64,000 nucleotides of DNA from Candidatus Saccharimonadota bacterium. GTDB taxonomy: Bacteria > Patescibacteriota > Saccharimonadia > Saccharimonadales > Saccharimonadaceae. Below the pieces are notes generated by a model. It was not told the DNA's origin. It ran no database searches and saw only the letters and a program-made list of their open reading frames with translations. Shown here one piece after another: positions 27,884-36,744 of the stretch. The stretch spans positions 55,728 to 119,727 of the forward strand of contig JAFRJN010000011.1 of NCBI GenBank assembly GCA_017432225.1, given 5' to 3'. Both the position numbers and the translations under genes were made by a program. Positions within the stretch are counted from its first letter, which is position 1; the number at the start of each line of letters is the position of its first letter.

Positions 27884-29128
27884 TTACTTGTCTGTATGTC
27901 CTTCTAGCGTTACATTTACCGCAATTTCTTGGCCATTCCTGATTACGGTTAGTTGCACGGTATCACCTGGTTTATATTCGCCAATCAATGTCGAAAGCGA
28001 CCCGGCTGCTCCAATTTTTACTCCGTTCACCGCAGTAATAATATCCTTGTCCTTGAGCCCTGCTTTGTCCGCTGGCGAGCCAGAAATAATTGCGGAATAG
28101 CGACCATCAGAAGTATAAAGATAAGCGCCTGTAGTCACCGGCAAATTATAGGTCTTAGCCGAGTCCGCCGTGATTTCAATACCATAAACACCTAGATACG
28201 CTCTCTTGGCCGAACCGGACTCAACCAGCTGCGTTAGCATCCCCTTTACCGCTGCGATCGGGATTGCAAAGCCCATATTCTCCGCCGAAGAAGATGTCGC
28301 CGTATTAATGCCAATCACTTCGCCCGCCGCGTTGATGAGCGGCCCACCAGAGTTACCCGAGTTAATCGCCGCATCCGTCTGAATCATATCGGACAAAGTC
28401 TCGCTCATCGAGCCAGTCGAATCAGACGCGGTCAGCGTCCGCCCTGTACCCGAAATCACCCCCGAGGTTACGCTATTTTGATATTCACCGAGGGCGTTGC
28501 CAATCGCCACCACCTGTTGCCCCACCGTAATAGTCTTGGAGTCGCCCAGCGTCGCTGCCTTGAGATCAGATACATCTTTAATCTTGAGAAATGCCACGTC
28601 GTTTAGCGAGTCCACCGCCGCTACCTCGACATCCTTGTAAGTCGTACCGTCCGCCAGTACCACCTGAATCGACGAAGCTCCCTCAATTACGTGCTTATTC
28701 GTGAGAATATAGCCATCCGACGACACGACAATCCCCGTCCCCGCCGCCGAGCCGGTATAGCTCTGACCATAGTAGCTTGTAGTCTTCACCGAAGTCACGA
28801 TCGATACCACGCTCTCCGACACTTTGCTCACCACTTCAGAAATCGAACCCTCCACGAAATTCGCCGAGTTGCCATCCGTACCAGAGTTTAGAAATGTCAG
28901 AGGGGTACTAGCCTTTTGATAGGAAAGCACCGAGAAAGTCGCACTCACCCCCGAAGCTACCAGTGCAATCGACGCCAAGAAAATCGCCACCCCATTGTTG
29001 GATTTCGGAGCTGATTCCGGCGCCGTCTGTTTCTCCGCATTTTCCACTGATTCCAGCGCCGTTTGTTTTTCCGACACCTCTGTTTTTACTGCCTCATTTT
29101 CGGACACATTTTTAGTATCTTTTTCCAT
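27884..29128 (-). CDS. HtrA/DegP-type serine protease with one PDZ domain
   Basis: A 414-aa protein with a cytosolic N-terminus holding a near-duplicate EKQTALES/EKQTAPES segment, one membrane helix (about 45-68), a trypsin-like domain and a C-terminal PDZ. The triad is visible: TNKHVIEG, DSLNDVAFLK and GNSGGPLINAAG. The PDZ has GSPADKAGLKDKDIITAVNG. It is an extracytoplasmic quality-control protease. A membrane-protein gene lies 15 nt upstream in the same orientation, so cotranscription is likely. Confidence 0.93.
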   Translation of the reverse strand: MEKDTKNVSENEAVKTEVSEKQTALESVENAEKQTAPESAPKSNNGVAIFLASIALVASGVSATFSVLSYQKASTPLTFLNSGTDGNSANFVEGSISEVVSKVSESVVSIVTSVKTTSYYGQSYTGSAAGTGIVVSSDGYILTNKHVIEGASSIQVVLADGTTYKDVEVAAVDSLNDVAFLKIKDVSDLKAATLGDSKTITVGQQVVAIGNALGEYQNSVTSGVISGTGRTLTASDSTGSMSETLSDMIQTDAAINSGNSGGPLINAAGEVIGINTATSSSAENMGFAIPIAAVKGMLTQLVESGSAKRAYLGVYGIEITADSAKTYNLPVTTGAYLYTSDGRYSAIISGSPADKAGLKDKDIITAVNGVKIGAAGSLSTLIGEYKPGDTVQLTVIRNGQEIAVNVTLEGHTDK

Positions 29129-29143
29129 TTTTCCTCCTTTTTA

Positions 29144-29929
29144 TTAATAAATGTTAAATACCGGTTCGCTAAAGAAAATCACAATTATCCCAATTAGCAC
29201 CGCCCCAAATATCACCGGACCGATGATATTTTTAAACCGAAAATCTTCCCGATACCGCACCATCGCCTGCCTTGCATAATTATAAACAAAGGCAAAAATC
29301 GTCATAATAATTGCCGATTGAGGAATACTAATCCCCGTCTCGCCAAAGCTATAAATAATCGCCCACGAGTGGCAAAGCCAAGCAATTTCCGCAAATATCA
29401 GGCCCGAGGCTAGCGTCGTCAGCACAAAATTATCCGACTCCGTCTGCACCAAGACGTGCCGACTCGCAGCATAGCCGATCAGAAATGCGAGTAGCACCGT
29501 AAGAATCGAATCTAGCTCCGCTGTCATAATTGTCGACGCCGAAATCCCGAGGAATACCGCGATGAGCGACTGCGCCAGATTCGCCGCCTCCGACGACATC
29601 GGCTTAATAAAGAGTAGCCACACCACATAGATCGTCATCAGAATCAAATGTACCGGTAAGAACGAGCTACCCGCATAGTAGGACAAAATTACCACCGAGA
29701 GCCCCACGATAATATCCACCAAGTTAGACTTCACATTAATCCAAATATAGCGACTCCGCACGGCAAAGACCCGCCATTTTGACATCAAGACCAAGATAAT
29801 CCCAAGCGCTGGATTCGCACTAAAGACCGTAAGAGCTACAGCCCCAATCCCAAGCAATATATTCAAGAGTACATGTACCGCGCTAGACGCGATATTACGA
29901 GATTTTCTTGCTAAAACATAGTCTGCCAT
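29144..29929 (-). CDS. Multi-pass membrane protein of unknown function
   Basis: A 261-aa protein with about seven to eight hydrophobic helices and short loops. No motif assigns a transport or enzymatic role. A TATAAT box (29938-29943) ends 8 nt before the ATG. It is divergent from lepB and followed 15 nt later by the HtrA gene, so the promoter probably drives both. Function not recognised. Confidence 0.65.
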   Translation of the reverse strand: MADYVLARKSRNIASSAVHVLLNILLGIGAVALTVFSANPALGIILVLMSKWRVFAVRSRYIWINVKSNLVDIIVGLSVVILSYYAGSSFLPVHLILMTIYVVWLLFIKPMSSEAANLAQSLIAVFLGISASTIMTAELDSILTVLLAFLIGYAASRHVLVQTESDNFVLTTLASGLIFAEIAWLCHSWAIIYSFGETGISIPQSAIIMTIFAFVYNYARQAMVRYREDFRFKNIIGPVIFGAVLIGIIVIFFSEPVFNIY

Positions 29930-29997
29930 ATTCTTATATTATAACAGAAAATTTAAAATAAACTTAAAATTTATGCTTGCTGTGATATAATGAAGTA

Positions 29998-30666
29998 ATG
30001 GAAGTAGGTTTTTTTCAAAAACATCCGATTGCAAAAGATATTTTAAGCCTAGCTAGCTTCGTAGTGGCCATTGTACTTTGCACCATGTTTTTAAATACTT
30101 ATATCTACCGCTCATACAATGTAGTCGGTTCCAGTATGGAAAACACTTTGCAAAATGACGACCGCGTCGTGGTCAATCGCGCCGCCGTCTCTTGGGCGCA
30201 TTTCCTAGGCGAAGAGTATGTCCCGGAGCGCGGGCAAATTATCGTCTTTATGAACGAAGACGAAAAGGCCGTCCGCGAGTACAAGTCCCAGGGTGTCGAG
30301 AACCCAATGACTTGCACCGCCCCGAGCAATGTTTCCGATCAATATATTATTAAGCGCGTTATCGCCTTCCCTGGCGAGCGCGTAATTGTGAAAGATGGCG
30401 TCATGACTATCTATAACGAGGAGCATCCCGAGGGCTTTATATATGATACTAAATGGCGCGTCTCCTCTACCGACGGCCCCAAAGAATACACTTCTGGCGA
30501 AGTCGACACCATCGTCCCCGAAGGTGAGCTGTTCGTCTCTGGCGACAACCGCGAAGGCTCGAACTCATGGGACTCTCGTAACGGTCTCGGCACCATTCCA
30601 TACTGCCGCATCATCGGCCCCGTCGTCCTCCGCCTCTTCCCCTTCGACAAAATCCGCGGATTCTAG
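29998..30666 (+). CDS. lepB: Signal peptidase I
   Basis: A 222-aa type I signal peptidase with one N-terminal membrane helix (about 15-36), the catalytic Ser in VVGSSMENTL, the Lys in YIIKRVIAFPGERV and the box-E motif SGDNREGSNSWDSR. It removes signal peptides from exported proteins, of which this window encodes many. TATAAT at 29986-29991 ends 6 nt before the ATG (leaderless). Confidence 0.94.
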   Translation: MEVGFFQKHPIAKDILSLASFVVAIVLCTMFLNTYIYRSYNVVGSSMENTLQNDDRVVVNRAAVSWAHFLGEEYVPERGQIIVFMNEDEKAVREYKSQGVENPMTCTAPSNVSDQYIIKRVIAFPGERVIVKDGVMTIYNEEHPEGFIYDTKWRVSSTDGPKEYTSGEVDTIVPEGELFVSGDNREGSNSWDSRNGLGTIPYCRIIGPVVLRLFPFDKIRGF

Positions 30667-30675
30667 TTTATAAAT

Positions 30676-31866
30676 TTAAACTTCGCCAATCAATTTAACT
30701 GACTCGGCTTCGGGGAGCTCTTCCACGTTCTTGAGTTTCCGTTCAATCTGGCGTGAAGTGGTCTTGGCCGACTCAATCTTATTCGCCGACTCTTGCAGTT
30801 TCTTCTGTACTCCCTCAAGTAAATCTCCAAATTTCCCAAACTGTGCTTTCACCGCGCCCAGTACCTGCCAGACCTCCGCCGAGCGTTTCTCGATCGCCAC
30901 CGTCCGAAAGCCCATCAGGAGCCCCGAGAGCATCACCGGGAGCGTCGACGGCGAAGCAATCGCGATATTATATTTCTGCCGAATCTCATCAGACAGCCCC
31001 GGTACCCGAATAATCTCCGCGTACAAAGACTCCGTCGGCACAAACATCAACCCAAAATCCGTGGTCCTAGGCGGGTCCAGATATTTAGTCGAAATCTTCT
31101 TCGCCTGCTCCTTTACGTCTGAAGCAAGCGCCTTCTGATATTCCGCAATTTCTGCCTTATTTCCGTTGTCATAGGCCGCAATCAACCGCGAATAATTCTC
31201 CACCGGAAACTTCGAGTCAATTGGAAGGAACACGCCCGTCTCTTTCCCTGGCATTTTTACTGCAAACTCCACTCTATCCGAAGAGCCAGTTTTAGTAATA
31301 ATATTTTCCTCATATTGATTTTTACTCAAGGTATCCTCGATAATCGCGCCAAGCTGCACCTCACCATAAATCCCCCGCGTCTTCACGCCTTCCATCACTT
31401 TTTTGAGGTCGCCTACACCGTTCGCCAGTGATTTCATCTCGCCCAGCCCCTGATAAACTTGCGTCAATTGCTGTGAAATCGATTTAAAGCTCTCGTTAAA
31501 CCTCTTCTCCACCGAAGCTTTCAATTTCTCATCCACCGTCTCGCGCATTTCTTCAAGCTTTTTCTCGTTATTGGTCCGCAGCTGTTCCAGGCTTTTCTCG
31601 TTACTACTCCGCACCTGCTCAAGTCCCTTTTCATTACTAGTTTGCAGCCGCTCCAAATTCTCTGCAATCTCTTTGCGATTTTCGCGGAAATTCCGATCAA
31701 TCGACGGATTGATTTCCTTTACCTGGGCCTCCATCCGCACCAAGCGCTCTTGCAAATCTTTAAAATCCGCGTTTGCCCCGTCCGATTTCTTTTTGGCCAT
31801 CATCACAATCAGGACCGCCAAAAGAATTATTATTACTACCCCCATCACACCTAAAATTATTTCCAT
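30676..31866 (-). CDS. rmuC: RmuC-family DNA recombination protein
   Basis: A 396-aa protein: N-terminal membrane helix (about 3-24), long coiled coil with repeated SNEKSLEQLR-like units (about 60-125), then the RmuC PD-(D/E)XK-like domain with GIYGEVQLGAIIED, FLPIDSKFP and YLDPPRTTDFGLMFVP. RmuC limits inversions at short repeats in E. coli and is thought to be a nuclease. The start is leaderless, with TATAAT 6 nt before the ATG. It is convergent with lepB. Confidence 0.93.
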   Translation of the reverse strand: MEIILGVMGVVIIILLAVLIVMMAKKKSDGANADFKDLQERLVRMEAQVKEINPSIDRNFRENRKEIAENLERLQTSNEKGLEQVRSSNEKSLEQLRTNNEKKLEEMRETVDEKLKASVEKRFNESFKSISQQLTQVYQGLGEMKSLANGVGDLKKVMEGVKTRGIYGEVQLGAIIEDTLSKNQYEENIITKTGSSDRVEFAVKMPGKETGVFLPIDSKFPVENYSRLIAAYDNGNKAEIAEYQKALASDVKEQAKKISTKYLDPPRTTDFGLMFVPTESLYAEIIRVPGLSDEIRQKYNIAIASPSTLPVMLSGLLMGFRTVAIEKRSAEVWQVLGAVKAQFGKFGDLLEGVQKKLQESANKIESAKTTSRQIERKLKNVEELPEAESVKLIGEV

Positions 31867-31926
31867 AAACTTATTATATCAAAAACTCACAAAAAATACC
31901 AAAGTATGCTATAATATATATTACAC

Positions 31927-32002
31927 GCCGACTTAGCTCAGTTGGTAGAGCAACGGTTTTGTAAACCGTAGGTCGTCAGTTCAAGCCTGACAGTCGGCTC
32001 CA
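31927..32002 (+). tRNA. tRNA-Thr (anticodon TGT)
   Basis: A 76-nt cloverleaf: GCCGACT/AGTCGGC acceptor, ACGGT/ACCGT anticodon stem with loop TTTGTAA giving TGT, GTTCAAG T-loop, encoded CCA. An upstream TATGCTATAAT promoter is present. Confidence 0.94.
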
Positions 32003-32015
32003 CGAGCGAAAATAA

Positions 32016-32090
32016 AATCGAGAGCTTGCTCTCGTATTTTGTTTTCCGAGTGGTGCCGGGTGTACCCCGTACAGTCGGCTCCATTTTTTT
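32016..32090 (+). terminator. Two hairpins after tRNA-Thr, the second with a T7 tract
   Basis: The first hairpin is CGAGAGC/GCTCTCG. The second (about 32055-32080) pairs GCCGGGTGTAC with CGTACAGTCGGC with one mismatch and ends in seven T residues. The 3' side of the second repeats the last 12 nt of the tRNA (CAGTCGGCTCCA at 32072-32083). Confidence 0.6.
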
Positions 32091-32213
32091 GCCCCGTACA
32101 GTCAGCGTTACTAGTACATAGATTCAAAATCTCATTTTTCAATTCCTCAAATTTGTTCGTTTTTACCATAAGCATGATATAATATATATAACAAAAGTAG
32201 TAGAAAGGAGTTT

Positions 32214-32765
32214 ATGGAAACTACAAGCACGCTAATATCAACTAACACTACCGAGCTAACCGCTGGTCAGGCAGCCGTAGTCGGTGGATTCTTCGGAATG
32301 TTTATGACCGTCGGCATCGCCCTCGTCGTAATCACCATCATCGCTTGGTGGAGGATTTTTGAAAAAGCCGGTGAAAAAGGCTGGAAATCAATCATCCCAT
32401 TTTACAATGTATATATCATGTTTAAGCTCTGCGGGATCAAGGCCTGGTTCTGGATTATCCTCTGTGCCGCTTTTGTCGGTGGTATTCTTACCAGCGTCAA
32501 CCCACCAGCCGAGCTCGTCAACAACGATAACGTCACTTGGGAAACTCTCAATGCTATCGACTGGGGCACCCACACTCCTTACCTCATCGGTATGGTTATC
32601 AGCTGTGTTGCCGGCATTTTTAGTTCGGCTCTTATCGCCGTCAAGCTCGCCAAAGCCTTTGGCAAAAGCGTCTGGTTTAGCGTCGGATTGTTCTTCTTGC
32701 AGTTCATCTTCACGCTAATCCTTGCCTTCGGCAAAGCTAAATACAGCACCAAAAATCTCAAATAA
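32214..32765 (+). CDS. DUF5684-type membrane protein
   Basis: A 183-aa protein with four hydrophobic helices. The cytosolic WRIFEKAGEKGWKSIIPFYN segment is the signature of the DUF5684 family of small membrane proteins, often found with signal peptidases. The N-terminus is Thr/Ser-rich and probably outside. AAAGGAG lies just upstream of the ATG. Function unknown. It ends at a strong shared terminator. Confidence 0.75.
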   Translation: METTSTLISTNTTELTAGQAAVVGGFFGMFMTVGIALVVITIIAWWRIFEKAGEKGWKSIIPFYNVYIMFKLCGIKAWFWIILCAAFVGGILTSVNPPAELVNNDNVTWETLNAIDWGTHTPYLIGMVISCVAGIFSSALIAVKLAKAFGKSVWFSVGLFFLQFIFTLILAFGKAKYSTKNLK

Positions 32766-32776
32766 ATAAACCTATC

Positions 32777-32809
32777 AAAATAGCCCCTTTTAAAAGGGGC
32801 TATTTTTTA
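32777..32809. terminator. Bidirectional intrinsic terminator
   Basis: An AAAATAGCCCCTTTT-type self-complementary stem with a T-run follows the DUF5684 gene and abuts the stop of the rubrerythrin gene on the other strand. Confidence 0.85.
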
Positions 32810-33352
32810 GTAATTCTCGGCTTTTATTTCAAAATAACTTTGCGGATGGTTGCATACCGGACAAACATCCGGTGCAGATTTCCCCACCACGATATGTCCG
32901 CAATTTCGGCATACCCAAATCGCATCACCATCTTTCGAAAACACTTTCTTTTCTCGCACGTTGTCAAGAAGCCTTCGGTATCTCTCCTCATGAGTCTTTT
33001 CGATCGCCGCGACTTGCTCAAACTTTACCGCGAGATCTTCAAATCCTTCCTCACGCGCCGTCTCAGCGAAGCCTTTGTACATGTCGGTCCACTCATAATT
33101 TTCACCGTCCGCCGCCGCTTCCAGGTTTATCTCGGTATCTTCTACCGCGCCGCCGTGGAGCTCCTTGTACCACATTTTGGCGTGTTCTTTTTCATTGTCG
33201 GCCGTCTCGGTAAAGATCGCCGCAATCTGCTCATAGCCATCTTTCTTTGCCTTCGAAGCATAGAAAGTATATTTATTTCTCGCCTCGCTTTCCCCCGCAA
33301 AGGCCTTTTTCAAATTTTCTTCGGTCTTGGTCCCATCGTAAATAGTCTTCAT
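32807..33352 (-). CDS. rbr: Rubrerythrin
   Basis: A 181-aa protein with a ferritin-like di-iron four-helix domain ([38 protein letters not shown]) and a C-terminal rubredoxin-like iron site (CRNCGHI ... CPVCNHP). It reduces hydrogen peroxide in anaerobes. It suits an organism with oxygen-sensitive NrdD and no visible catalase. It lies 9 nt downstream of the SDR gene, so both are likely one operon; the SDR may or may not be functionally linked. Confidence 0.95.
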   Translation of the reverse strand: MKTIYDGTKTEENLKKAFAGESEARNKYTFYASKAKKDGYEQIAAIFTETADNEKEHAKMWYKELHGGAVEDTEINLEAAADGENYEWTDMYKGFAETAREEGFEDLAVKFEQVAAIEKTHEERYRRLLDNVREKKVFSKDGDAIWVCRNCGHIVVGKSAPDVCPVCNHPQSYFEIKAENY

Positions 33353-33361
33353 ATATCCTCC

Positions 33362-34123
33362 TTAGATACAAGTATATCCACCATCCACTGGCAATATTAC
33401 GCCATTAACATAAGAGGCTTCTTCTGATGCCAGAAATACCACCGCTGCATCGAGCTCACCTGGCTTGCCATATCTCTGCATCGGTACCATCGTTTTGGCA
33501 AAATTCTGAAATCTCTCCGTGTCAAGCACTGCTGTAGTCAGCTCCGTATAGAAATACCCCGGGCAAATCGCGTTACAAGTAATCCCTTCCGTCGCAAGCT
33601 CCGCCGCCACCGCACGGGTAAAGTTCACTACTGCGCCTTTAGAAGTATGATAGGCTACCGTCGGGATTTCCGTATTTCCAACCAAGCCATACATCGACGC
33701 AATGTTGATAATCCGGCCATATTTATTTTTCTTCATAATCTTGGCAAACGCCCGCGTCATCTTGAATACACTTGTCTCGTCCGTCGCGATGGTGAAGTCC
33801 CATTCCTCATCGGTCATGTCGCAGACACCTTTATCTTTAGAGGAACCCGCACAGTTGAGCAGAATGTCCACCCGACCAAACTTTTTCTCTGCTTCTTTGG
33901 CCGCATTATTAATATCGTCAGACGAAGTCACATCACACTTGATTGGTAAGACTTCCTTGGCACCCTCCTTGAGGAGTTTCGGCGCGAATTCTTCTAACCT
34001 TTCCATTCTTCGCGCTAAAATCACTAGTGACGCACCCTGCCGCGCCAGCGCTAGAGCCATCTGCTGACCCAGCCCGCTCGAAGCGCCAGATACTACCGCC
34101 ACTTTCCCTTTCAAATTAAACAT
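33362..34123 (-). CDS. Short-chain dehydrogenase/reductase (classical SDR)
   Basis: A 253-aa Rossmann oxidoreductase. Cofactor loop SGASSGLGQQ, the Arg-rich end of strand 2 (LARRMER, favouring NADP), NCAGSS, catalytic Ser in IASMYG and Y-x-x-x-K in YHTSKGAV, and the C-terminal motif SYVNGVILPVDGGYT are present. It is closest in style to gluconate-5-dehydrogenase or 3-oxoacyl-reductase-like SDRs; the substrate cannot be told. A GAAAGGAG ribosome site precedes the ATG. Confidence 0.88.
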   Translation of the reverse strand: MFNLKGKVAVVSGASSGLGQQMALALARQGASLVILARRMERLEEFAPKLLKEGAKEVLPIKCDVTSSDDINNAAKEAEKKFGRVDILLNCAGSSKDKGVCDMTDEEWDFTIATDETSVFKMTRAFAKIMKKNKYGRIINIASMYGLVGNTEIPTVAYHTSKGAVVNFTRAVAAELATEGITCNAICPGYFYTELTTAVLDTERFQNFAKTMVPMQRYGKPGELDAAVVFLASEEASYVNGVILPVDGGYTCI

Positions 34124-34188
34124 ATTACACTCCTTTCATTTTTCTTAATTATACCACTTTTTAAATTTATATGATATAATATATCTAT

Positions 34189-34264
34189 GCCTTCTTAGCT
34201 CAGTTGGTAGAGCGCATCCATGGTAAGGATGAGGTCACCAGTTCAAACCTGGTAGAAGGCTCCA
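34189..34264 (+). tRNA. tRNA-Thr (anticodon GGT)
   Basis: A 76-nt cloverleaf: GCCTTCT/AGAAGGC acceptor, CATCC/GGATG anticodon stem with loop ATGGTAA giving GGT, T-loop GTTCAAA, encoded CCA. A TATAAT promoter lies just upstream. Confidence 0.94.
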
Positions 34265-34357
34265 TTTTTATATAAAAATATAGAACCAAAACCAAAAATG
34301 TGCTATAATACTTACCATGTGCGCGTTTTAAAACACACAAATAAAGGGGGTGGAAAA

Positions 34358-34867
34358 ATGAAACTTAAAATCGGAGAGAAGGTCTATCTTCAAAAATATG
34401 AAGTAGCTTTCATGATGCATGAGCTTAACTATATCCACAGTAGTGTATATGGCGAACTCTTCGCACAGCAAGGTTTTTTCTCTATCAGCGGAACCAATGA
34501 CAGCTATGACTTTGTCTGCTCGTTCGAAGATCCCGAAAGCGTCGAATGGCTTATGGCGCAAGATTGGATCGTCGACTACGAGAAATATGCCAAATTATCG
34601 GTTTCGGAATTAATTTCCGTAATTGAAAACATCGGCAAGGAATACTCAAATAGTCTAGCCAAATTTGACAACGAAGATGAAGAATACAAAGAATCGCACC
34701 TCAGCGAAGCGAGAGAAGAGTTTAAAAAATATGATCACATGCTCGGTTCGCTCGCGGATCTTCTGTCAGCCAAAAATGGCAAGCTGAAATTTAAGTTTCC
34801 AAACACACACGGAGAAAAAAGCACCTTTAACATTTTTAGACGGCTATTTTGCCGCAGCGCCCAGTAA
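34358..34867 (+). CDS. Hypothetical cytosolic protein (169 aa)
   Basis: Not recognised. The N-terminal about 75 residues look alpha/beta (KIGEKVYLQKYEVAFMMHEL, DSYDFVCSFEDPESVEWLM); the middle is a highly charged helical region (about 90-140, many Glu and Lys). The start at 34358 is supported by AAAGGGGGTGG upstream; an in-frame upstream extension overlaps the TATAAT promoter and is rejected. The last codons and stop form part of a terminator hairpin. No membrane segments. Confidence 0.6.
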   Translation: MKLKIGEKVYLQKYEVAFMMHELNYIHSSVYGELFAQQGFFSISGTNDSYDFVCSFEDPESVEWLMAQDWIVDYEKYAKLSVSELISVIENIGKEYSNSLAKFDNEDEEYKESHLSEAREEFKKYDHMLGSLADLLSAKNGKLKFKFPNTHGEKSTFNIFRRLFCRSAQ

Positions 34868-34880
34868 TGGGCGCTATTTT
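34856..34880 (+). terminator. Intrinsic terminator
   Basis: An AGCGCCCA/TGGGCGCT stem with loop GTAA is followed by ATTTTT. It includes the stop codon of the gene ending at 34867. Confidence 0.85.
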
Positions 34881-35539
34881 TCTTTGATAATTCTTACGAT
34901 ATCCTTGCCGTCTTGCACCGTACTTTTTAGATGCTCTGGCGTCAAAGCCGAAATCACTTCAAGTGTCCCCGCCACCGTCGTCAGCGCCCCCATCGCCACA
35001 TACCAGCCAATCTCGATCCCGTCCGACATAAAGATAAAACACGGGCCAAGAACTAGTTCCACCACCGTCAGCGCAGTCCGAAGCCAAAACCTTAAGTCTC
35101 TCTGCTCGCGCCTTTTATACAAATTAATCGCGCCAAGCACCCCGTTAAGCGTGGTAAACCCGCCCGCCATTAGATTCAGAATTTTGTCCATAAAGTTTTG
35201 ATTAATCAAAAGAAAAATCCCAAGCCCCGTCACGATTAGATAAAGTATCGTCTCGCTGATTTGTAGAAACAAGGTGAGCCCCATATTTTCTCGAGCCGCC
35301 GCTTCCTTCAAGGCCTCCATCTCCGAGCGAATCCGCCCCACTTTATAAAATGACCAAAACGTCAGAGCCGCCCCCGCAAGCGTAATTCCTAGCGGCATCG
35401 CCACGGTATCATTACCATTGCCTTTAAGCGCCGCAATAAACATCATCACCCCCGAGACCAGCATCATCACCGCCATCGCGATTTTGTTCTTCAAGAATAT
35501 CTTGTAAATCGAAAAACCGTTTTTTAATAGCTTGCTCAT
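34874..35539 (-). CDS. Membrane protein, possibly DUF308-like
   Basis: A 221-aa protein with about six hydrophobic helices arranged in pairs and a charged cytosolic loop (RIRSEMEALKEAAAREN). It faintly resembles DUF308/HdeD-type small membrane proteins; no catalytic motif is seen. TATAAT (35546-35551) ends 6 nt before the ATG, so it is leaderless. It is convergent with the 169-aa gene. Confidence 0.55.
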   Translation of the reverse strand: MSKLLKNGFSIYKIFLKNKIAMAVMMLVSGVMMFIAALKGNGNDTVAMPLGITLAGAALTFWSFYKVGRIRSEMEALKEAAARENMGLTLFLQISETILYLIVTGLGIFLLINQNFMDKILNLMAGGFTTLNGVLGAINLYKRREQRDLRFWLRTALTVVELVLGPCFIFMSDGIEIGWYVAMGALTTVAGTLEVISALTPEHLKSTVQDGKDIVRIIKEK

Positions 35540-35588
35540 AACTTTATTATATCATTTTTCAAAAATCTATGATATAATATAAACACCT

Positions 35589-35674
35589 GCTGGAATCGTC
35601 TAGTGGCAATGACAAGAGACTGTAAATCTCTCGCGCTTCGCGCTTCGTAGGTTCGAGTCCTACTTCCAGCACCA
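35589..35674 (+). tRNA. tRNA-Tyr (anticodon GTA)
   Basis: An 86-nt class II tRNA: GCTGGAA/TTCCAGC acceptor, AGAGA/TCTCT anticodon stem with loop CTGTAAA giving GTA, a long variable arm (CGCGCTTCGCGCTTCG) and T-loop GGTTCGAGTCC. CCA is encoded. Confidence 0.93.
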
Positions 35675-35682
35675 TTTTTGTG

Positions 35683-35715
35683 CAGCAAAAATCCCCCAAA
35701 CATTGGGGGATTTAA
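35683..35715 (-). terminator. Intrinsic terminator, copy 1 of an identical pair
   Basis: AAATCCCCC/GGGGGATTT hairpin followed by T residues on the minus strand. The 33-bp unit is identical to 36681-36713 and ends the gene at 35730-36545. Confidence 0.8.
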
Positions 35716-35729
35716 GGAACAAAGCGCGC

Positions 35730-36545
35730 TTAATCGTCGTGGGACGCGCTTACAGAATCGACCACAGTACTGTGCTCGACACCCAGCCCCTTAAAAGGGC
35801 ATTTAGACTCATCTTCCAAATTGCCGCTTTTAAGTACTTTGTCTAGAGCCTCAAGAGCTTCCTTATGGAGAAACAGCCATGAGTCATCATCAACTATTAT
35901 CTCTGACAGCATGTTTTCGCTAAAGGCAGTCGTCCATATAGCAGTATACTTGACACCAGCTTGATATCCATATTCACCACGATAAATCGTAATCTTTGAA
36001 ATCAAACAAGGTGTATCGTCAGCGTCCCGATCCCCAGATGGCGGCCAGACAACTTTGCAGTCCAAGTCAATGGAAGTTTTGGTTTTCTTGTTATAAAACC
36101 ACATATAATAGGAAGCCCTATCATCATTATCGGATCCAGAATTATTTGTGACCTTATAGCCATTTTGCTTCATATAGCCTACTACATCAAACACGAATTT
36201 CCCGTCATAATATTCGCTCGCGTTTGAGACATATCCATCCTCTAGAGCATTCGAAGCCGGAGTAAATTTCTTTGGCGAAAAGAGAGTCGAATGAAACCAA
36301 GAGACCACTAGCACAGCGAGTATCGTCACTACAACACCAACTAGGCAGTACCAAGCTTGAGATTTATCAAGTTTAGCACTTGTCTTCTGAAGTTCGGCGT
36401 CCAGAGCATCTTTGTCTTTCTGGACTTGCTCGAGTTTCTTCGCTGATTTATCCCGCTCATTATAGGCCACTCTTACTTCGTCTCGAAGCACATCGAGTTT
36501 AGTTAAAAGCTCATTTCTATTCTTATATCTATCCTTTCTTGACAT
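35730..36545 (-). CDS. Single-pass membrane protein with N-terminal coiled coil, unknown function
   Basis: About 271 aa. Residues 1-63 are a charged coiled coil (KLDVLRDEVRVAYNERDKSAKK), then one membrane helix (about 65-87), then an extracytoplasmic domain of about 180 residues with two cysteines (DLDCKVV and DTPCLIS) that could pair. ATG 36545 is preferred over GTG 36554 because AAAGGGGTGG sits at the right distance. The leader is about 85 nt. No family recognised. Its promoter-leader-terminator layout mirrors the small gene at 36745. Confidence 0.65.
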   Translation of the reverse strand: MSRKDRYKNRNELLTKLDVLRDEVRVAYNERDKSAKKLEQVQKDKDALDAELQKTSAKLDKSQAWYCLVGVVVTILAVLVVSWFHSTLFSPKKFTPASNALEDGYVSNASEYYDGKFVFDVVGYMKQNGYKVTNNSGSDNDDRASYYMWFYNKKTKTSIDLDCKVVWPPSGDRDADDTPCLISKITIYRGEYGYQAGVKYTAIWTTAFSENMLSEIIVDDDSWLFLHKEALEALDKVLKSGNLEDESKCPFKGLGVEHSTVVDSVSASHDD

Positions 36546-36680
36546 TTTCTCCACCCCTTTCTAGATAAATATAAACATTTTAAACTACCATACAGATGCC
36601 ACGACACACCCATGATACCTCTAAATATAGCACAAATAGCCAAAAAAGTCAAGCTTATCTGTTTTTAGTCACTACCACAA

Positions 36681-36713
36681 CAGCAAAAATCCCCCAAACA
36701 TTGGGGGATTTAA
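36681..36713 (-). terminator. Intrinsic terminator, copy 2 of an identical pair
   Basis: A 33-bp hairpin unit identical to that at 35683-35715; it ends the 51-aa membrane microprotein gene. Confidence 0.8.
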
Positions 36714-36744
36714 AGTACTACGGTATGAAGTTGTAAATATAAAA

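Noticed and set aside
31981..32175. A minus-strand 64-codon frame beside tRNA-Thr
   Set aside because: It covers the tRNA 3' end and both hairpins and contains repeat-derived Cys segments; no coding support.
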